DNA of 64,000 bases from an uncultured Cytophagales bacterium (GCA_938039675.1 CALHUI010000006.1:82099-146098), one strand, 5' to 3'. Shown: positions 1 through 9,263, numbered from the stretch's first letter. Program-made: numbers and translations. The notes: a model not told the origin generated them from the letters alone.

Positions 1-179
1 GTACCGCAGAACGAATGCCAGTAGGCTACTGCAAAACGCAGATGTTCTTTGAGCGTTTTACCTGCCACTATGCGGTTGGCATCGTAGTATTTGAATGCCA
101 GTGGATTATCGGAATCAGGCCCTTCGTAAGGAATCGCACCGATGCCGGGGAAATATTCTTTGTCGCCGAGTGTTATCAT
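1..179 (-). CDS. xylA: Xylose isomerase, N-terminal part (runs off the window)
   Basis: Interconverts D-xylose and D-xylulose in the cytoplasm. Only the first 59 codons are present, read leftward from the ATG at 177-179. The translation begins [16 protein letters not shown] and continues with the segments [22 protein letters not shown] and YWHSFCG. These match the highly conserved N terminus of the family, where the sequence KEYFP..I..I.YEGP is followed by NPLAFKYY and a W-H-[ST]-F motif. The catalytic and metal-binding residues lie beyond the window edge, so intactness cannot be judged. A perfect TAAATTTG promoter box sits about 30 bases upstream. The adjacent upstream DNA is decayed, so no operon partner is visible on this side. 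Confidence 0.9.
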   Translation of the reverse strand, partial: MITLGDKEYFPGIGAIPYEGPDSDNPLAFKYYDANRIVAGKTLKEHLRFAVAYWHSFCG

Positions 180-208
180 TTTCGTATTTGTCTGAGTAGT
201 GATTCAGG

Positions 209-216
209 CAAATTTA
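209..216 (-). promoter_or_regulatory. -7 promoter box of xylA (TAAATTTG)
   Basis: Read on the minus strand the sequence is TAAATTTG, an exact match to the Bacteroidota -7 consensus TAnnTTTG. It lies about 30 bases upstream of the xylA ATG. The match is seen directly; promoter activity is inferred. Confidence 0.55.
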
Positions 217-260
217 GCAAAGTTGAGATGATAAGGCGCAGAAGTTGAGTAATTAGATTT

Positions 261-291
261 ATAGGGGCAAGGCATGCCCTGTCCTTAATAG
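261..291. repeat. Dispersed hairpin repeat, copy 1
   Basis: A 31-base imperfect palindrome of the form TAGGGG-CAAGGCATGCC-CTGTCCTTA. A second copy occurs at 48181-48211 with about 22 of 31 positions identical, including the TAGGG, GGCA, GTCC and TAG blocks. Both copies lie in gene-free DNA, as expected for a small non-coding dispersed repeat. Seen directly; the family assignment is unknown. Confidence 0.5.
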
Positions 292-376
292 ATGCAATAC
301 TGAATTAAATTGAATTTTTTATGGTTTTTTTGCAAAATTGCGTTTTTACGTAAATTTTTATTTAATTTGTTGAAAA

Positions 377-592
377 ATGAAACATTTAAATCTGAAAGGT
401 CTCAAAAAACTTGTCAGGTTTGAAGTTAAATTCGCATTGAATGAAGCAAAGCTATGGCACGGCATCAGCCACAGGCTATGGCAGTATAGTTTACGTTGCG
501 AAAGCGATAGGCACAGATGGAACTCGTATAGGAGACAGCAATCAATGGAGTTTTTTGAGCAGGCTGCAGCGGTGGCAGTTCCGATGACGTAG
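377..592 (+). pseudogene. Possible decayed small peptide gene (leader-like N terminus)
   Basis: A short open frame begins with MKHLNLKGLKKL after an AT-rich stretch. That start resembles the leader of Bacteroidota double-glycine natural-product precursors, which often open MKKLNLK followed by L and EMKQI. Shifting frame at the run of six A (409-414) would read KNLSGLKLNSH, then a stop, then MKQSYGTASATGYGS. That second segment is Gly/Ser/Thr-rich like a precursor core, and it begins at 441. Two lesions would therefore be needed to restore a single peptide. No maturation enzyme or transporter is nearby. This is a weak call: the frame could also be chance, since the opposite strand carries another broken gene here. 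Confidence 0.2.
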
Positions 593-993
593 AACTATTT
601 ACCTCATTGCTGTATAAATTTTTGAAAACGTCCCACGATTCATAGCCAAGGTAGGTCACCAGCATGTCTCTGATAAATTTCTGCAAAAACTTGGGCAGTT
701 TATCGCTGTCTAACAGGCGCTTGAGCGATGATTCAATTCCTGTTTCCTTGTCTTCTTGTAAGTTACAGGTAGCAAAAATGTCCCCGATTCAGCGCTTTGA
801 TAAAAGCGGAATAACAGCGTATTTTGCGGCAATGAGCAGGACAGTTACCCAGACCAAGCGGTTTCCATTTTTCAGCCCATTCTGCTGCTATTTTGGCGTG
901 CAGTTTTTCGCACAACAGCTTTACATAGGGCGCATCGGCTGCCAGATGCTTGCGGGTGTTGAAGTCTTTGGGAAGGGAAAAACGTTTTTTCAT
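465..993 (-). pseudogene. Unrecognised broken gene, at least two frameshifts
   Basis: Reading leftward from an ATG at 991-993, the first frame gives MKKRFSLPKDFNTRKHLAAD and a charged helical segment. Around position 830-850 the coding pattern moves to another frame with a hydrophobic stretch (WVTVLLIAAKYAVIPLL), then meets a stop. It resumes with CNLQEDKETGIESSLKRLL and LVTYLGYESWDVFKN, ending in low-quality sequence near 465. The motif YLGYESWDVF is of a type seen in several Bacteroidota proteins, but I cannot name the family. The patchwork of frames indicates a decayed gene, probably of a single-pass membrane protein. The boundaries are approximate. Confidence 0.4.
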
Positions 994-1162
994 AGCGATT
1001 GGGGTTTAATATTGTCAAAACAAACTTGCTGTATGCTGTCTTGACAATATTAGTCAGTCCTCGGTTGCGCTATGAGGCACCTGTTGCAAAAGGCTGTTTT
1101 GGCGTTGCAAAAGGCGGGTCATCTTCCAATATAAAAATTTCCATACGCTATGCCTGTTTAGG

Positions 1163-4100
1163 TTATTGTCGTTTCTGTTTGTTGTCGGTACTTCTATGAA
1201 CGATTAGCTCAAAATAAGCGCCGTTGTTATTGGCAATACGCATCTCTCCGTCAAGGTCGCCGGACATGCGGTACAGGTCGGCAAGTGCGCTCGCACCTTT
1301 TTGCAGCACGGCTTCAGGGTAGCCGCTGCCATTGTCTTGGTAAGTAAACATCCAGCCGCCCTTATCGTTTTTTTGATAGCAATGTGGATGTGAGGCGCAT
1401 AGGGCAAATTTCGCAAATACTTTTCGGCATTGTGGTAAAGTTCGTTCATAATGCGTTCTGAACCGCTCATTTCTTTGACTTGCAACTTCACATTTTCCAC
1501 CGAAGCACTCCATTGTAACTCATCAAAATTGCTGCCGGCGGCAATGCTACTAAGTTCGTAGATGATTTTACTAATGTAGGTAAGCAGGTCGTACCGATAG
1601 GTAGCATCTTTTGTTTGTTCCTCATAAATTCTGCGCGACAAGTGAGCACGAATGGAAGCGATAGTGGCAATTTTTTCAAGCGATTCTATAGCTTTAGGGT
1701 CGGTTTGGTACTTTATTTCTTCCTTAATCAGTTCTATAAGGAGTTGGTAATTATGCTTGGTGTGGTGCGATTGCGAAGTTCGTAGCCCGACCAGTTTTTG
1801 CCGTTGCTTTTCAATGAGTTCATTTTGGGTTTGAAGTTCCTCTGCCTGCGTGGTTAATTGTTGATTGGCTGCTCTCAGTTCGCCGGTGCGCTCGGCAACG
1901 GTTTTTTCCAATAATTTGCTGCTCAAGCACCCGCTGACGAATTTTATAGCCGGTGTAAAGTCCGATGCCAATACTCACCAACAATATTAACCAGAAAGTT
2001 TTGGTCAGGTATCAGGGCGCGCTGATGTTCAGATAAAGACGGGCTATGTCTTCGCCGCTGCTCCAAATGTCGGGGGCGGCAGAGGCGCGCACTTCCAGCA
2101 CATAATCGCCGAAACTCATGCGGGGTAGGTTGAGCAGGCTATTGTTGCTCATGCTTACCCATGCCGTATCGGGGCGGCTGAACAGGTTAAACCAGCCGTC
2201 ATTTTTCAGGATAATCCCGTATTCGTAGCGATTGTTGTCGGGCGTGCCCAAACCCAGAGCAGCAAAGGTGAATTGCAGGTCGTTTTCATCGTGCGCCAGT
2301 GCAATGGCTTTGCGAAACTCTAAGGCCGTATCCTGAGATACATAGTCCTTGTTCATCACATTCAGATGAGTAAGCACCACACGCGGCGCGGTTTGCTTTT
2401 GCCATGCAATGACGCTATCGGGGTGAAAATAGTTAAAGCCATTTGCGCCACCGACAAAAATTTCGCCGCTACTGCTTTTGAAAATAGCATTTTGGTTAAA
2501 GCCGCCGCTTTGCAGCCCGTTGTATTGGTTGTAGTAAATGCGTGTTCCGTCTCGTTGATGGAGGCGGCACAAGCCGTTCTGAGTAGCTACCCAAAGAAAG
2601 CCTTTGTCGTCTTCTTCAATGGCGAATTGTTCGGAAAATTCTGAAAGCGCTCAAATGTGCCGTCTTTTTTCAGGCGATTGAGTCCGTTTTCCGTGCCTGC
2701 CCAAACCTCATCTGCCTTGCTGACAAATACCGTAATTACTTTGTTGCCGGAAATAGATTTAGGATTGGCAGCGTCGTAGCCATAGCGCCGCTCAAAGCAA
2801 AGTTTTTTTCGGTCAAACTGATACAGCCCGCTTATCTCCGAACCTACATAGATTTTATCGGGGCTGATGGCTAAACTCATCAATTGCCCTCCTCCTACGC
2901 TGATTGTGTCAGAAAAACAACTCTTAGTTTTGTCAATAGGGTATCGTCTGAATGTTTGCGTGCGCGGGTTGTAGCATAACAGGTCTAAACCTATCCCCCA
3001 ATCTATTGCCCAAAGGTTTCCATCTTCGTCTGCTTTTGAATCAACAATAAAAGGTGGTGATAGACGTAATACTTGCTCAATTGCTAATTTATCCTCCTTG
3101 TCTTCGTTGCGCAGGGCAGGCGATAAGTACTCAGCTTTTTTGCTAATGGAATCGATTTGATAGATGCCTGCCCCTAAGGTACCTGTGTAAATAGATGTAC
3201 CGGTGCTTATTAAAGTGCGGATATTAGCTTTCCCACCATAAGCGCCTCTGGTATAAACAGGTTCTTGCGGATTAGGCAACGATAATGTGTCATAATCACG
3301 GCTGACTCTGTTCCAAAAGGACATATTGGCTTGTGTACCTACCCAAATACGCTTTTGCTCATCTTCTGTAAAGGTTTGTACGTTTGAGCCGGAGAGTGGC
3401 ACTTTTTTATCTACTAAGCGCGGATACTCATGGAAAAACTGCGGACGTGAAGGAAAGTAGGCTAATCCGTTAGCAGTACCTGCCTATATATTTCCGTTCG
3501 TATCATAATGCAAAGTTTTGACTATCTTATTTATAATAGCAAAATTGTTAAATCGGTTGGGTAAGTGCTGGGAATGTTGTTGTCTGTCGCGGTCTGTTTC
3601 TACCAGACCGCCGATAGTAGCTAACCATATTTTACGGTTGGCATTGTCATACAGCGCGTCATATGTCGTCGCAGCACCCTGCATGTAATGCATATCTGAG
3701 AAAGAGAATATCGGACTGTTAGTAACTAAGGTTAACCTGCGAGTATTTAGGTTGTATTGCCGGATATTTATTGCGGCATTATCGCCAAAAAAATAAATAT
3801 TTCCCTTCTCATCATGAGTCATGGCAAAGGTGCGCAAGCCGTAAGGGATGCCTTCGCCCGCATAGGTTTGTACAAAGGCATCGCGGGTTTTGTCGTATTT
3901 CATAAAGCCCCTGCGGCATAGAGTTCGCCTTGGTATTCCAACAGATTCGGGTAAACGCTTTGCGCTTTGGTCGTGTCTTGTTTGGGTAAGTTGAAACGGC
4001 AAACATAGTCCTTTATTTTGCCTGTTTCTATGCGGTAAGATTGGTAAATCAGGGATGCGCCATCTTTGTATCCATTATGTTGTTTGACCCACCAAATATT

Positions 4101-4526
4101 ACCGTCACTGTCAGCAAATAAAATAGCTAACTCCCGCATGGCATTTGGGTCTGGACGAGGATAGCGTTTCCATTGCCGCAAAACGGGGTCATATTGGTTG
4201 AGCTATGTAGCGCTCATCACCCAAATATGGCCTTTGCCGTCCTGCGTAATTTTATGGATGGTATTATCGGCAATGGAGTTTTTATTGTCAGGCTGATGCT
4301 GAAAAATCTGTATGTTTTTGCCGTCGTAGCGCGCAAGCCCGGCATCGGTGCCAATCCATACAAAACCTGCTTTGTCTTCAAATAAGGCATTAATACTATT
4401 GCTTGGCAGCCCTTCGGCAGTAGTGAGGTGGCGGAATTTGGGCGGGGGGTGCGCCCATAGCGCCGTACTGCTCAAAAAATACAACAGCAGAGAAAGTACG
4501 ATTACGGGTAAAATATAACTTTTCAT
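1163..4526 (-). pseudogene. Pseudogene of a two-component-propeller sensor histidine kinase
   Basis: The original product was a sensor kinase of about 1,100 residues. It had a signal peptide (4526 onward, MKSYILPVIVLSLLL), a periplasmic two-component-regulator propeller (repeats such as DKAGFVWIGTDAGLARYDG and EDGNLWAIDWG), a Y_Y_Y domain (2012-2300), one membrane helix, a coiled coil and a kinase domain ending in a degraded HATPase (NELYHNAEKY, FTYQDNGSGYPE). It is broken by in-frame stops at 4203-4205 (TAG), 3484-3486 (TAG) and 2012-2014 (TGA). Frameshifts lie near 3905, 2630 and 1925 and in the region 1370-1400. Coding on both sides of each lesion still fits the same domain order, so decay looks recent. 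No response-regulator gene is adjacent. Confidence 0.88.
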
Positions 4527-4787
4527 AGTTGTAGTATAACTTTAGTTGCTTGCCATAGGATGCTTGCAATTCATAAAATGTTTACTTGTTTTTTACCAAT
4601 CGGATTTTTTATCTTAAAATAGTACCTTAGAACAGGCTATTTCCTCAAAAATAGTGGGTAGTTCGATTATATAATGGCACTTTCATCATATAATCAAATT
4701 ATCTGACAACAATAGTTGTTTAGAGTTGTTTAAAGTTGTTAAAATTGCACATAAGCGTTTTACTTATACCTATGGCAATTTGTCAAC
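4527..4787. other. Intergenic region with a threefold 10-base repeat
   Basis: This AT-rich stretch separates the divergent kinase pseudogene and the next unknown gene. At 4711-4740 the unit tagaGTTGTT occurs three times in tandem (aatagttgtt, tagagttgtt, taaagttgtt), close to one helical turn apart. TATAAT-like strings occur at 4650-4700. No open frame is supported here. A regulatory role upstream of the gene at 4788 is possible but unproven. Confidence 0.4.
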
Positions 4788-6044
4788 TTGACTTATATAA
4801 AGTATAGCTTTACCCTATTGATTTTTTCACTGCTGTCGTATGCAGGCGCGGCGTTTGGACAGACTGTTACAAGGGATTTTCCCTATGCAGGAACTACCTA
4901 TCGCTACCAGATAGTGCCTGTGCAAGACAGTTCGGTTTATCGCTTGCACATTCAGGCACTGAAAAGCCGCGAACAAGGTACCACTATTCACAAGGGACGT
5001 ATAGCGGCTACTTTTAGCCATCCGCGGCACTGGCGCACAACCATTTTTGCCTCGCAAAAGAAAAAGGGCGGATGGACTACCCGTCAGGAAAGCTATCTGG
5101 AAGTGTCTTTCGACCGTCAGCGGCAAGCAGTCGCCTATTTTGACAATGGTACTTTGATTGACCTTATCGAACCTGCGCCTACGGACAATTTCTCCGGTGA
5201 GTGGCAGGAGTTAAATGGCAGGATTGCGCTTATAACTGCTGTGGAGTATTACGTTATGAATTACAACCGCGCTTTGGGACAGCATGAGGCAGGCGAGGAG
5301 TTGGAAACAGAAGAGTCGTTCATGCCGGAACAAATGATGGCAGCGCGGCAAGAGCAGCGCGATAGCCTTGTAGCTGCCATTATTGAACAAAGACAACAGC
5401 CAATAGCAGATATAACCCCTACGGCGGAAGCAATTGCGCAAGCAGCTACGGAAAGTCCCGCCATGCAGGACTCTGCGGCAGTGGCAACAGTTCAAGGCAT
5501 CACCCTTACCGCTTCAGATTCTACGGCAATCGCACAGACTGCAGTTCAGCCCACCCCACAGTCCATTCGTCTGGAAGGTGAGTTTTCGCTACCCTTCGTC
5601 AGTCAATTGCCCATGGATGATAAAATTTACATCTTAGAAGCACGTCATGATGACTTATATCCCGGTCGCATAGAACTGAAGTTACGGCGTTATGATGCAG
5701 ACAGTAATCGTACAGAATTGGTGTATGTAAGCTACGTCCGCATCAAAGACAGCACCGATGTCGGCGGTAATTACAACGTGCTGATTCACCTCGCGGAAAA
5801 CAATGGCTACAAGTGGACAACCTACCCGAATAGCTTTTTAGAATGTTCGTTAGACCTTACGGCGCATAAGATGAACTACCGCGTAGTAGGCAGCAAGCTG
5901 ACAAGCCGCCTGCAAAACCCCGAACACGCACAAAAAGAAGAAGAGCTTCCCGTAGAAATCACCGGACTGGAAAAGCAAGATGTGCTGCTCTCAGCGGCGC
6001 GCTACTTTATTAAGTCTTGTTCAAAGGTACTACTGGCGAATTGA
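4788..6044 (+). CDS. Secreted protein of unknown function with two related halves
   Basis: No function recognised. The frame encodes about 418 residues. It begins with a signal peptide (MTYIKYSFTLLIFSLL, cleavage probably after AGAAFGQ), so the product is exported. Two related regions, about residues 30-165 and 265-385, share the pattern W-T-T-x3-S-x-LE-x-S-x-D followed by a Y-containing strand; a segment rich in A, Q, E and T (about 175-255) links them. This suggests an internal duplication of a beta-rich domain. The first usable codon is TTG at 4788. An ATG at 4772 is out of frame and a stop lies in frame at 4752, so the start is either non-ATG or altered. The preceding gene points the other way. 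Confidence 0.65.
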   Translation: MTYIKYSFTLLIFSLLSYAGAAFGQTVTRDFPYAGTTYRYQIVPVQDSSVYRLHIQALKSREQGTTIHKGRIAATFSHPRHWRTTIFASQKKKGGWTTRQESYLEVSFDRQRQAVAYFDNGTLIDLIEPAPTDNFSGEWQELNGRIALITAVEYYVMNYNRALGQHEAGEELETEESFMPEQMMAARQEQRDSLVAAIIEQRQQPIADITPTAEAIAQAATESPAMQDSAAVATVQGITLTASDSTAIAQTAVQPTPQSIRLEGEFSLPFVSQLPMDDKIYILEARHDDLYPGRIELKLRRYDADSNRTELVYVSYVRIKDSTDVGGNYNVLIHLAENNGYKWTTYPNSFLECSLDLTAHKMNYRVVGSKLTSRLQNPEHAQKEEELPVEITGLEKQDVLLSAARYFIKSCSKVLLAN

Positions 6045-6173
6045 GCTATTCATAAACCTTCATTCTATCTATTTACTTCTTTGAGGTTATCCGTAAACTC
6101 GCGGGTATAACGCCGAAGTCCCGTAAAAAACTCAGGCGGCAGATGCCGAAAAGCCGAAAGAGTAGGTGTTAAA

Positions 6174-6458
6174 ATGCACAAGCGTATCATGGGAAGTTTC
6201 AGAGTATTTGTTCAAGACCAGTATGGCAAGCCCTACAAAGGTGTAAGAGTTAGAGGACATTGGGGGTTTATGAGCTACACTAATGATTTTTATACTGATG
6301 ATTCGGGTTGGGCATACATGGAATGGTCGGCATCTTCTCCTTTACAGACTTTATGGATTGCAGGACAAGAATATCCGGGCAAATTATTTCCTAATGGTGG
6401 TTCGGTAGTAGTTACAGTTGAAAAAACTGTTTGGGGCGAGGAGTATCTTACAGTTTAA
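6174..6458 (+). CDS. Small Ig/transthyretin-like hypothetical protein
   Basis: Encodes 94 residues (88 if the second ATG at 6192 is used). The pattern FRVFVQDQYGKPYKGVRVRG followed by a T-D-D-S-G-W segment and strands ending VVVTVEKTV is typical of small beta-sandwich domains of the carboxypeptidase-regulatory/transthyretin type. In these, a G-x-P-x-x-x-V-x-V strand is followed by T-D-x-x-G. There is no signal peptide or membrane segment. The upstream gap of 130 bases shows no clear promoter. The role is unknown, and the domain resemblance is by pattern only. Confidence 0.5.
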   Translation: MHKRIMGSFRVFVQDQYGKPYKGVRVRGHWGFMSYTNDFYTDDSGWAYMEWSASSPLQTLWIAGQEYPGKLFPNGGSVVVTVEKTVWGEEYLTV

Positions 6459-6792
6459 ACTGTTCACATAAGTAAGCAATTGAGCAGCTGAGAACGTACT
6501 GCGTATTTACACCGTAGGCATTACTTATTGGCATAAAAGTATGATATGCTGCCCCTGAAGGGAGCAAAAAAGGGACAAAGGATGCCTTTTTCTACCGATA
6601 TAAAGTGCCTATGGCACAGGATATGATTTACAACGGCGCGTGCAACGGCATAAAATACCTTGTCAGGGGGGTATATCGTTAGTAACCTCGTCCCCATGCT
6701 ACCAACCAAAAAATTAGCACAAACCCGCGTTATCCGTCAAAAATCCGTGTGCATGAAAACAAGGCAGTAGCGCTTTGGAATATCTTTGCGGC
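6459..6792. repeat. Gene-free region with short palindromes, possible degenerate repeat
   Basis: No supported gene. It contains the perfect palindrome GTGCC-TAT-GGCAC at 6605-6617 and an imperfect hairpin GCTGCCC-CTGAA-GGGAGC at 6548-6565, separated by a CTACCGATATAAA string. Such clusters of small hairpins resemble dispersed intergenic repeats of Bacteroidota, but only one copy is visible in this window, so the repeat status is inferred. The right end carries the queA promoter box. Confidence 0.3.
6781..6788 (+). promoter_or_regulatory. -7 promoter box of queA (TATCTTTG), 4 bases from the ATG
   Basis: Exact match to TAnnTTTG. Only four bases (CGGC) separate it from the ATG at 6793, so transcription should start at or next to the start codon and the mRNA is probably leaderless. 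It also supports the ATG at 6793 over the in-frame TTG at 6775, which would lie upstream of the promoter box. Confidence 0.6.
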
Positions 6793-8025
6793 ATGAAAAA
6801 CCAGCCGCTGTTGCAACCTGTTCGTCAGGAAGATTTCTGGTACGAACTGCCCGATGAGCGCATTGCCCGCTTCCCGCTGGAAGAGCGTGATGCTTCCAAT
6901 TTGTTGGTCTATCGCAAAGGCGAAATCCGCCACAGCCGTTTCCGGCAAATCGCCGATGAACTGAAAAGGGGAGACACGCTGTTTTTCAATAACACAAAGG
7001 TAATTCCTGCCAGAATTTATTTCCGGAAAGAAACCGGAGCACTCATAGAGGTATTTTTGTTGCATCCCGTAGCCCCTACGTCGGATGTAGCACTTATCAT
7101 GCAGCAGACTGAGCACTGTACATGGGCTTGTGCCGTCGGTAACCTGAAACGCCTCAAAGACGATACGCTGCTCGAGCGCGAGGTAGAGATAGAAGATAAA
7201 ACGGTCAAACTACAAGCTACTTTACAAAATCGTGAAGTGCAATGGATTGATTTTCAGTGGAATAATACAGATGTAAGTTTCGCCGAACTGCTGACTTATG
7301 TAGGCGTAACCCCACTGCCGCCCTATCTGAAACGCGAAGCGGAAGAAAAAGACAAGCAGTTTTACCAAACCGTTTATGCCAAACAGGAAGGGGCAGTAGC
7401 CGCACCAACGGCGGGCTTGCATTTTACTGACTACATTTTACAGGAGGCATTGCCGCAAAAAGGCGTACAAACCGACTATCTCACGCTGCACGTGGCAGGC
7501 GGAACTTTTCAGCCCATCAAGCACGAGAACGTATTAGACCACCCCATGCACTCCGAACAGATGATTGTCAGCATAGAAAATATCGACCGCCTGCTGGCTG
7601 CCGAAGATGTAGTTGCCGTCGGAACAACTTCCATGCGCACTTTGGAAAGCCTTTATTGGTACGGCGTACTGCTTGGCGAAAACCCTGATGCCACTTTCCA
7701 CATTCCCAAACTGATGCCCTACGGCTACGAGCCGGCGCAGTTGCCCACACGCAAGGAGTCCGTTGCCCGCGTAAAGGACTATATGCAACGCCATCAGCTG
7801 AAAAAATTGCAGGGCGAAACCGAAATCATGATTATTCCGGGCTATGATTTTAAAGTTTGCGATGCGCTGATTACCAACTTCCACCTGCCCGGCACAACGC
7901 TGATTATGCTGGTGGCAGCATTTATTGGCAATGATTGGCAAAAAGTTTATCAGGAAGCGTTGGATAATAATTACCGCTTCCTGAGCTTTGGCGATTCATC
8001 GCTGCTTTTTCGCAAGAAAATGTAG
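6793..8025 (+). CDS. queA: S-adenosylmethionine:tRNA ribosyltransferase-isomerase
   Basis: Catalyses the penultimate step of queuosine synthesis. It transfers and isomerises the ribosyl group of S-adenosylmethionine onto 7-aminomethyl-7-deazaguanine in tRNA, giving epoxyqueuosine. The 410-residue product is of family size, or slightly longer. Recognisable conserved blocks are FNNTKVIPARI, APTAGLHFTD, LHVAGGTFQPI, HSEQM, AVGTTSMRTLES, ITNFHLPGTTLIMLVAAF and the C-terminal YRFLSFGDSSLL. The start at 6793 is chosen because a promoter box ends four bases before it. The gene is followed by a convergent gene 29 bases away. No other queuosine gene is in the window. Confidence 0.96.
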   Translation: MKNQPLLQPVRQEDFWYELPDERIARFPLEERDASNLLVYRKGEIRHSRFRQIADELKRGDTLFFNNTKVIPARIYFRKETGALIEVFLLHPVAPTSDVALIMQQTEHCTWACAVGNLKRLKDDTLLEREVEIEDKTVKLQATLQNREVQWIDFQWNNTDVSFAELLTYVGVTPLPPYLKREAEEKDKQFYQTVYAKQEGAVAAPTAGLHFTDYILQEALPQKGVQTDYLTLHVAGGTFQPIKHENVLDHPMHSEQMIVSIENIDRLLAAEDVVAVGTTSMRTLESLYWYGVLLGENPDATFHIPKLMPYGYEPAQLPTRKESVARVKDYMQRHQLKKLQGETEIMIIPGYDFKVCDALITNFHLPGTTLIMLVAAFIGNDWQKVYQEALDNNYRFLSFGDSSLLFRKKM

Positions 8026-8054
8026 TATCGCGTTTGCCAAATAGCACTTGCAGT

Positions 8055-9263
8055 TTACTCTTTTCCTTCTGCAAAAGCCTGCAAATAGGCATACCGCTGG
8101 GTCAAGTGCCCGCCTTGGGTGATGGTAGCGCGTGCAATGACGCCCTCGTCGTCTTTGAGCAGGTGAGCCAGAATGCGCTCAATGAAGATACCGCCAAACT
8201 CCTCTGAGGCATCGCGGGGCAGTTCGCTGGGCAGGTTATCTATTGCCATGACCGAAACGTTGTCGGGATTGCTGTAGGGCGGCTCCAATTGTTCGGTAAA
8301 CCGGTTGTAATCGTACACAGGGTCGCCGATTTTGCTGGGGCGCTTGGTGGAAGGGATGGAACCGTTAATATCGCAGGTAATGTCGGCAATGACGCGGATG
8401 CGGAAATCATTGCGCTTCATTTCTTCCGCTGTAAACAGTCGGGGGGCTTTCGGATGCCAGTAAGCGGCAGCAATCAGCAGGTCGGTATTCCGATAAAAGG
8501 GTTCAAAATGCGATTCAAAATGCTCAGGGAAGCTGTAAAATTCTTCGGCAATAAACTTACGTCCTTTTTTGTGTACGTGATAGGCAGAGGAGCTTAACTG
8601 TGTATAAACAGGCATGGAAAACTGTTTCTGGTTGAGATATTCCACCACATCCACGCGCTCGATTTTCATTTCGTCCAGCATTTCCATTGCTCCTTTAGCA
8701 ACGCGCCCGCTGCCTGTCAGGGCAATTTTGATGGGTGGCAAGGCTAATTTGTGCAGTCCGAAAATCAACTCGTGGCGGTCGAAGCACTGATGTGCGGGTT
8801 TTAGATGGAACAGGTTGTACTTTTCGCCGTAAGCCAAAATACCGTTGTAAGCACCTACCAACCCCGCATAATGCCCGAAAGCAATCAGACGATTGCCTTT
8901 TTCGTCGGTGAGCGTTTCATAGTCCACCATGGTAATATTTTTTTGCAAAAGTGCTTGCAAAAGCGGGCGATTGTATGCCTGCTTTTTTATCGTATGTGAA
9001 AAAAAGAAATACGTTTTATTGGCTATCAGGTTGGCAATCGGCACTTCTTTAATGCCCAGCAATACATCGCAGTGGGTCAAATCTTCGGTAAGCGGCAGCC
9101 CTTCGGCGGCATATTCTTCGTCCGTATAGCAGCGGATGGGGCTGGGCTGTACATATATTTCAATATCCGGATGCAGACGGCGCAACAGGGTGCACTGGCG
9201 CGGTGTCAGCGGTACGCGGCGGTCGGGTGGAGTCTTGCCTTCTCTGATGATTCCGATTTTCAT
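8055..9263 (-). CDS. Saccharopine dehydrogenase-like / alanine dehydrogenase N-terminal-domain oxidoreductase
   Basis: A cytoplasmic NAD(P)-dependent dehydrogenase of 402 residues. The N terminus (MKIGIIREGKTPPDRRVPLTP) matches the alanine dehydrogenase/transhydrogenase substrate-binding domain, with the conserved R-x-x-R-V-P-L-T-P. A Rossmann motif follows near residue 210 (KIALTGSGRVAKGAMEML), and the C-terminal half contains VIADITCDINGSIPST and NLPSELPRDASEEFG. This layout fits the LYS1/lysine-ketoglutarate-reductase branch, which interconverts saccharopine and lysine, but the physiological substrate here is uncertain. I chose the ATG at 9261-9263, since the frame upstream of it shows no conserved sequence. 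It lies 79 bases downstream of the SpoU methyltransferase gene and may be co-transcribed with it. Confidence 0.8.
   Translation of the reverse strand: MKIGIIREGKTPPDRRVPLTPRQCTLLRRLHPDIEIYVQPSPIRCYTDEEYAAEGLPLTEDLTHCDVLLGIKEVPIANLIANKTYFFFSHTIKKQAYNRPLLQALLQKNITMVDYETLTDEKGNRLIAFGHYAGLVGAYNGILAYGEKYNLFHLKPAHQCFDRHELIFGLHKLALPPIKIALTGSGRVAKGAMEMLDEMKIERVDVVEYLNQKQFSMPVYTQLSSSAYHVHKKGRKFIAEEFYSFPEHFESHFEPFYRNTDLLIAAAYWHPKAPRLFTAEEMKRNDFRIRVIADITCDINGSIPSTKRPSKIGDPVYDYNRFTEQLEPPYSNPDNVSVMAIDNLPSELPRDASEEFGGIFIERILAHLLKDDEGVIARATITQGGHLTQRYAYLQAFAEGKE

Noticed and set aside
6521..6709. A minus-strand open frame before queA.
   Set aside because: It overlaps palindromic, repeat-like sequence and has no recognisable protein features.
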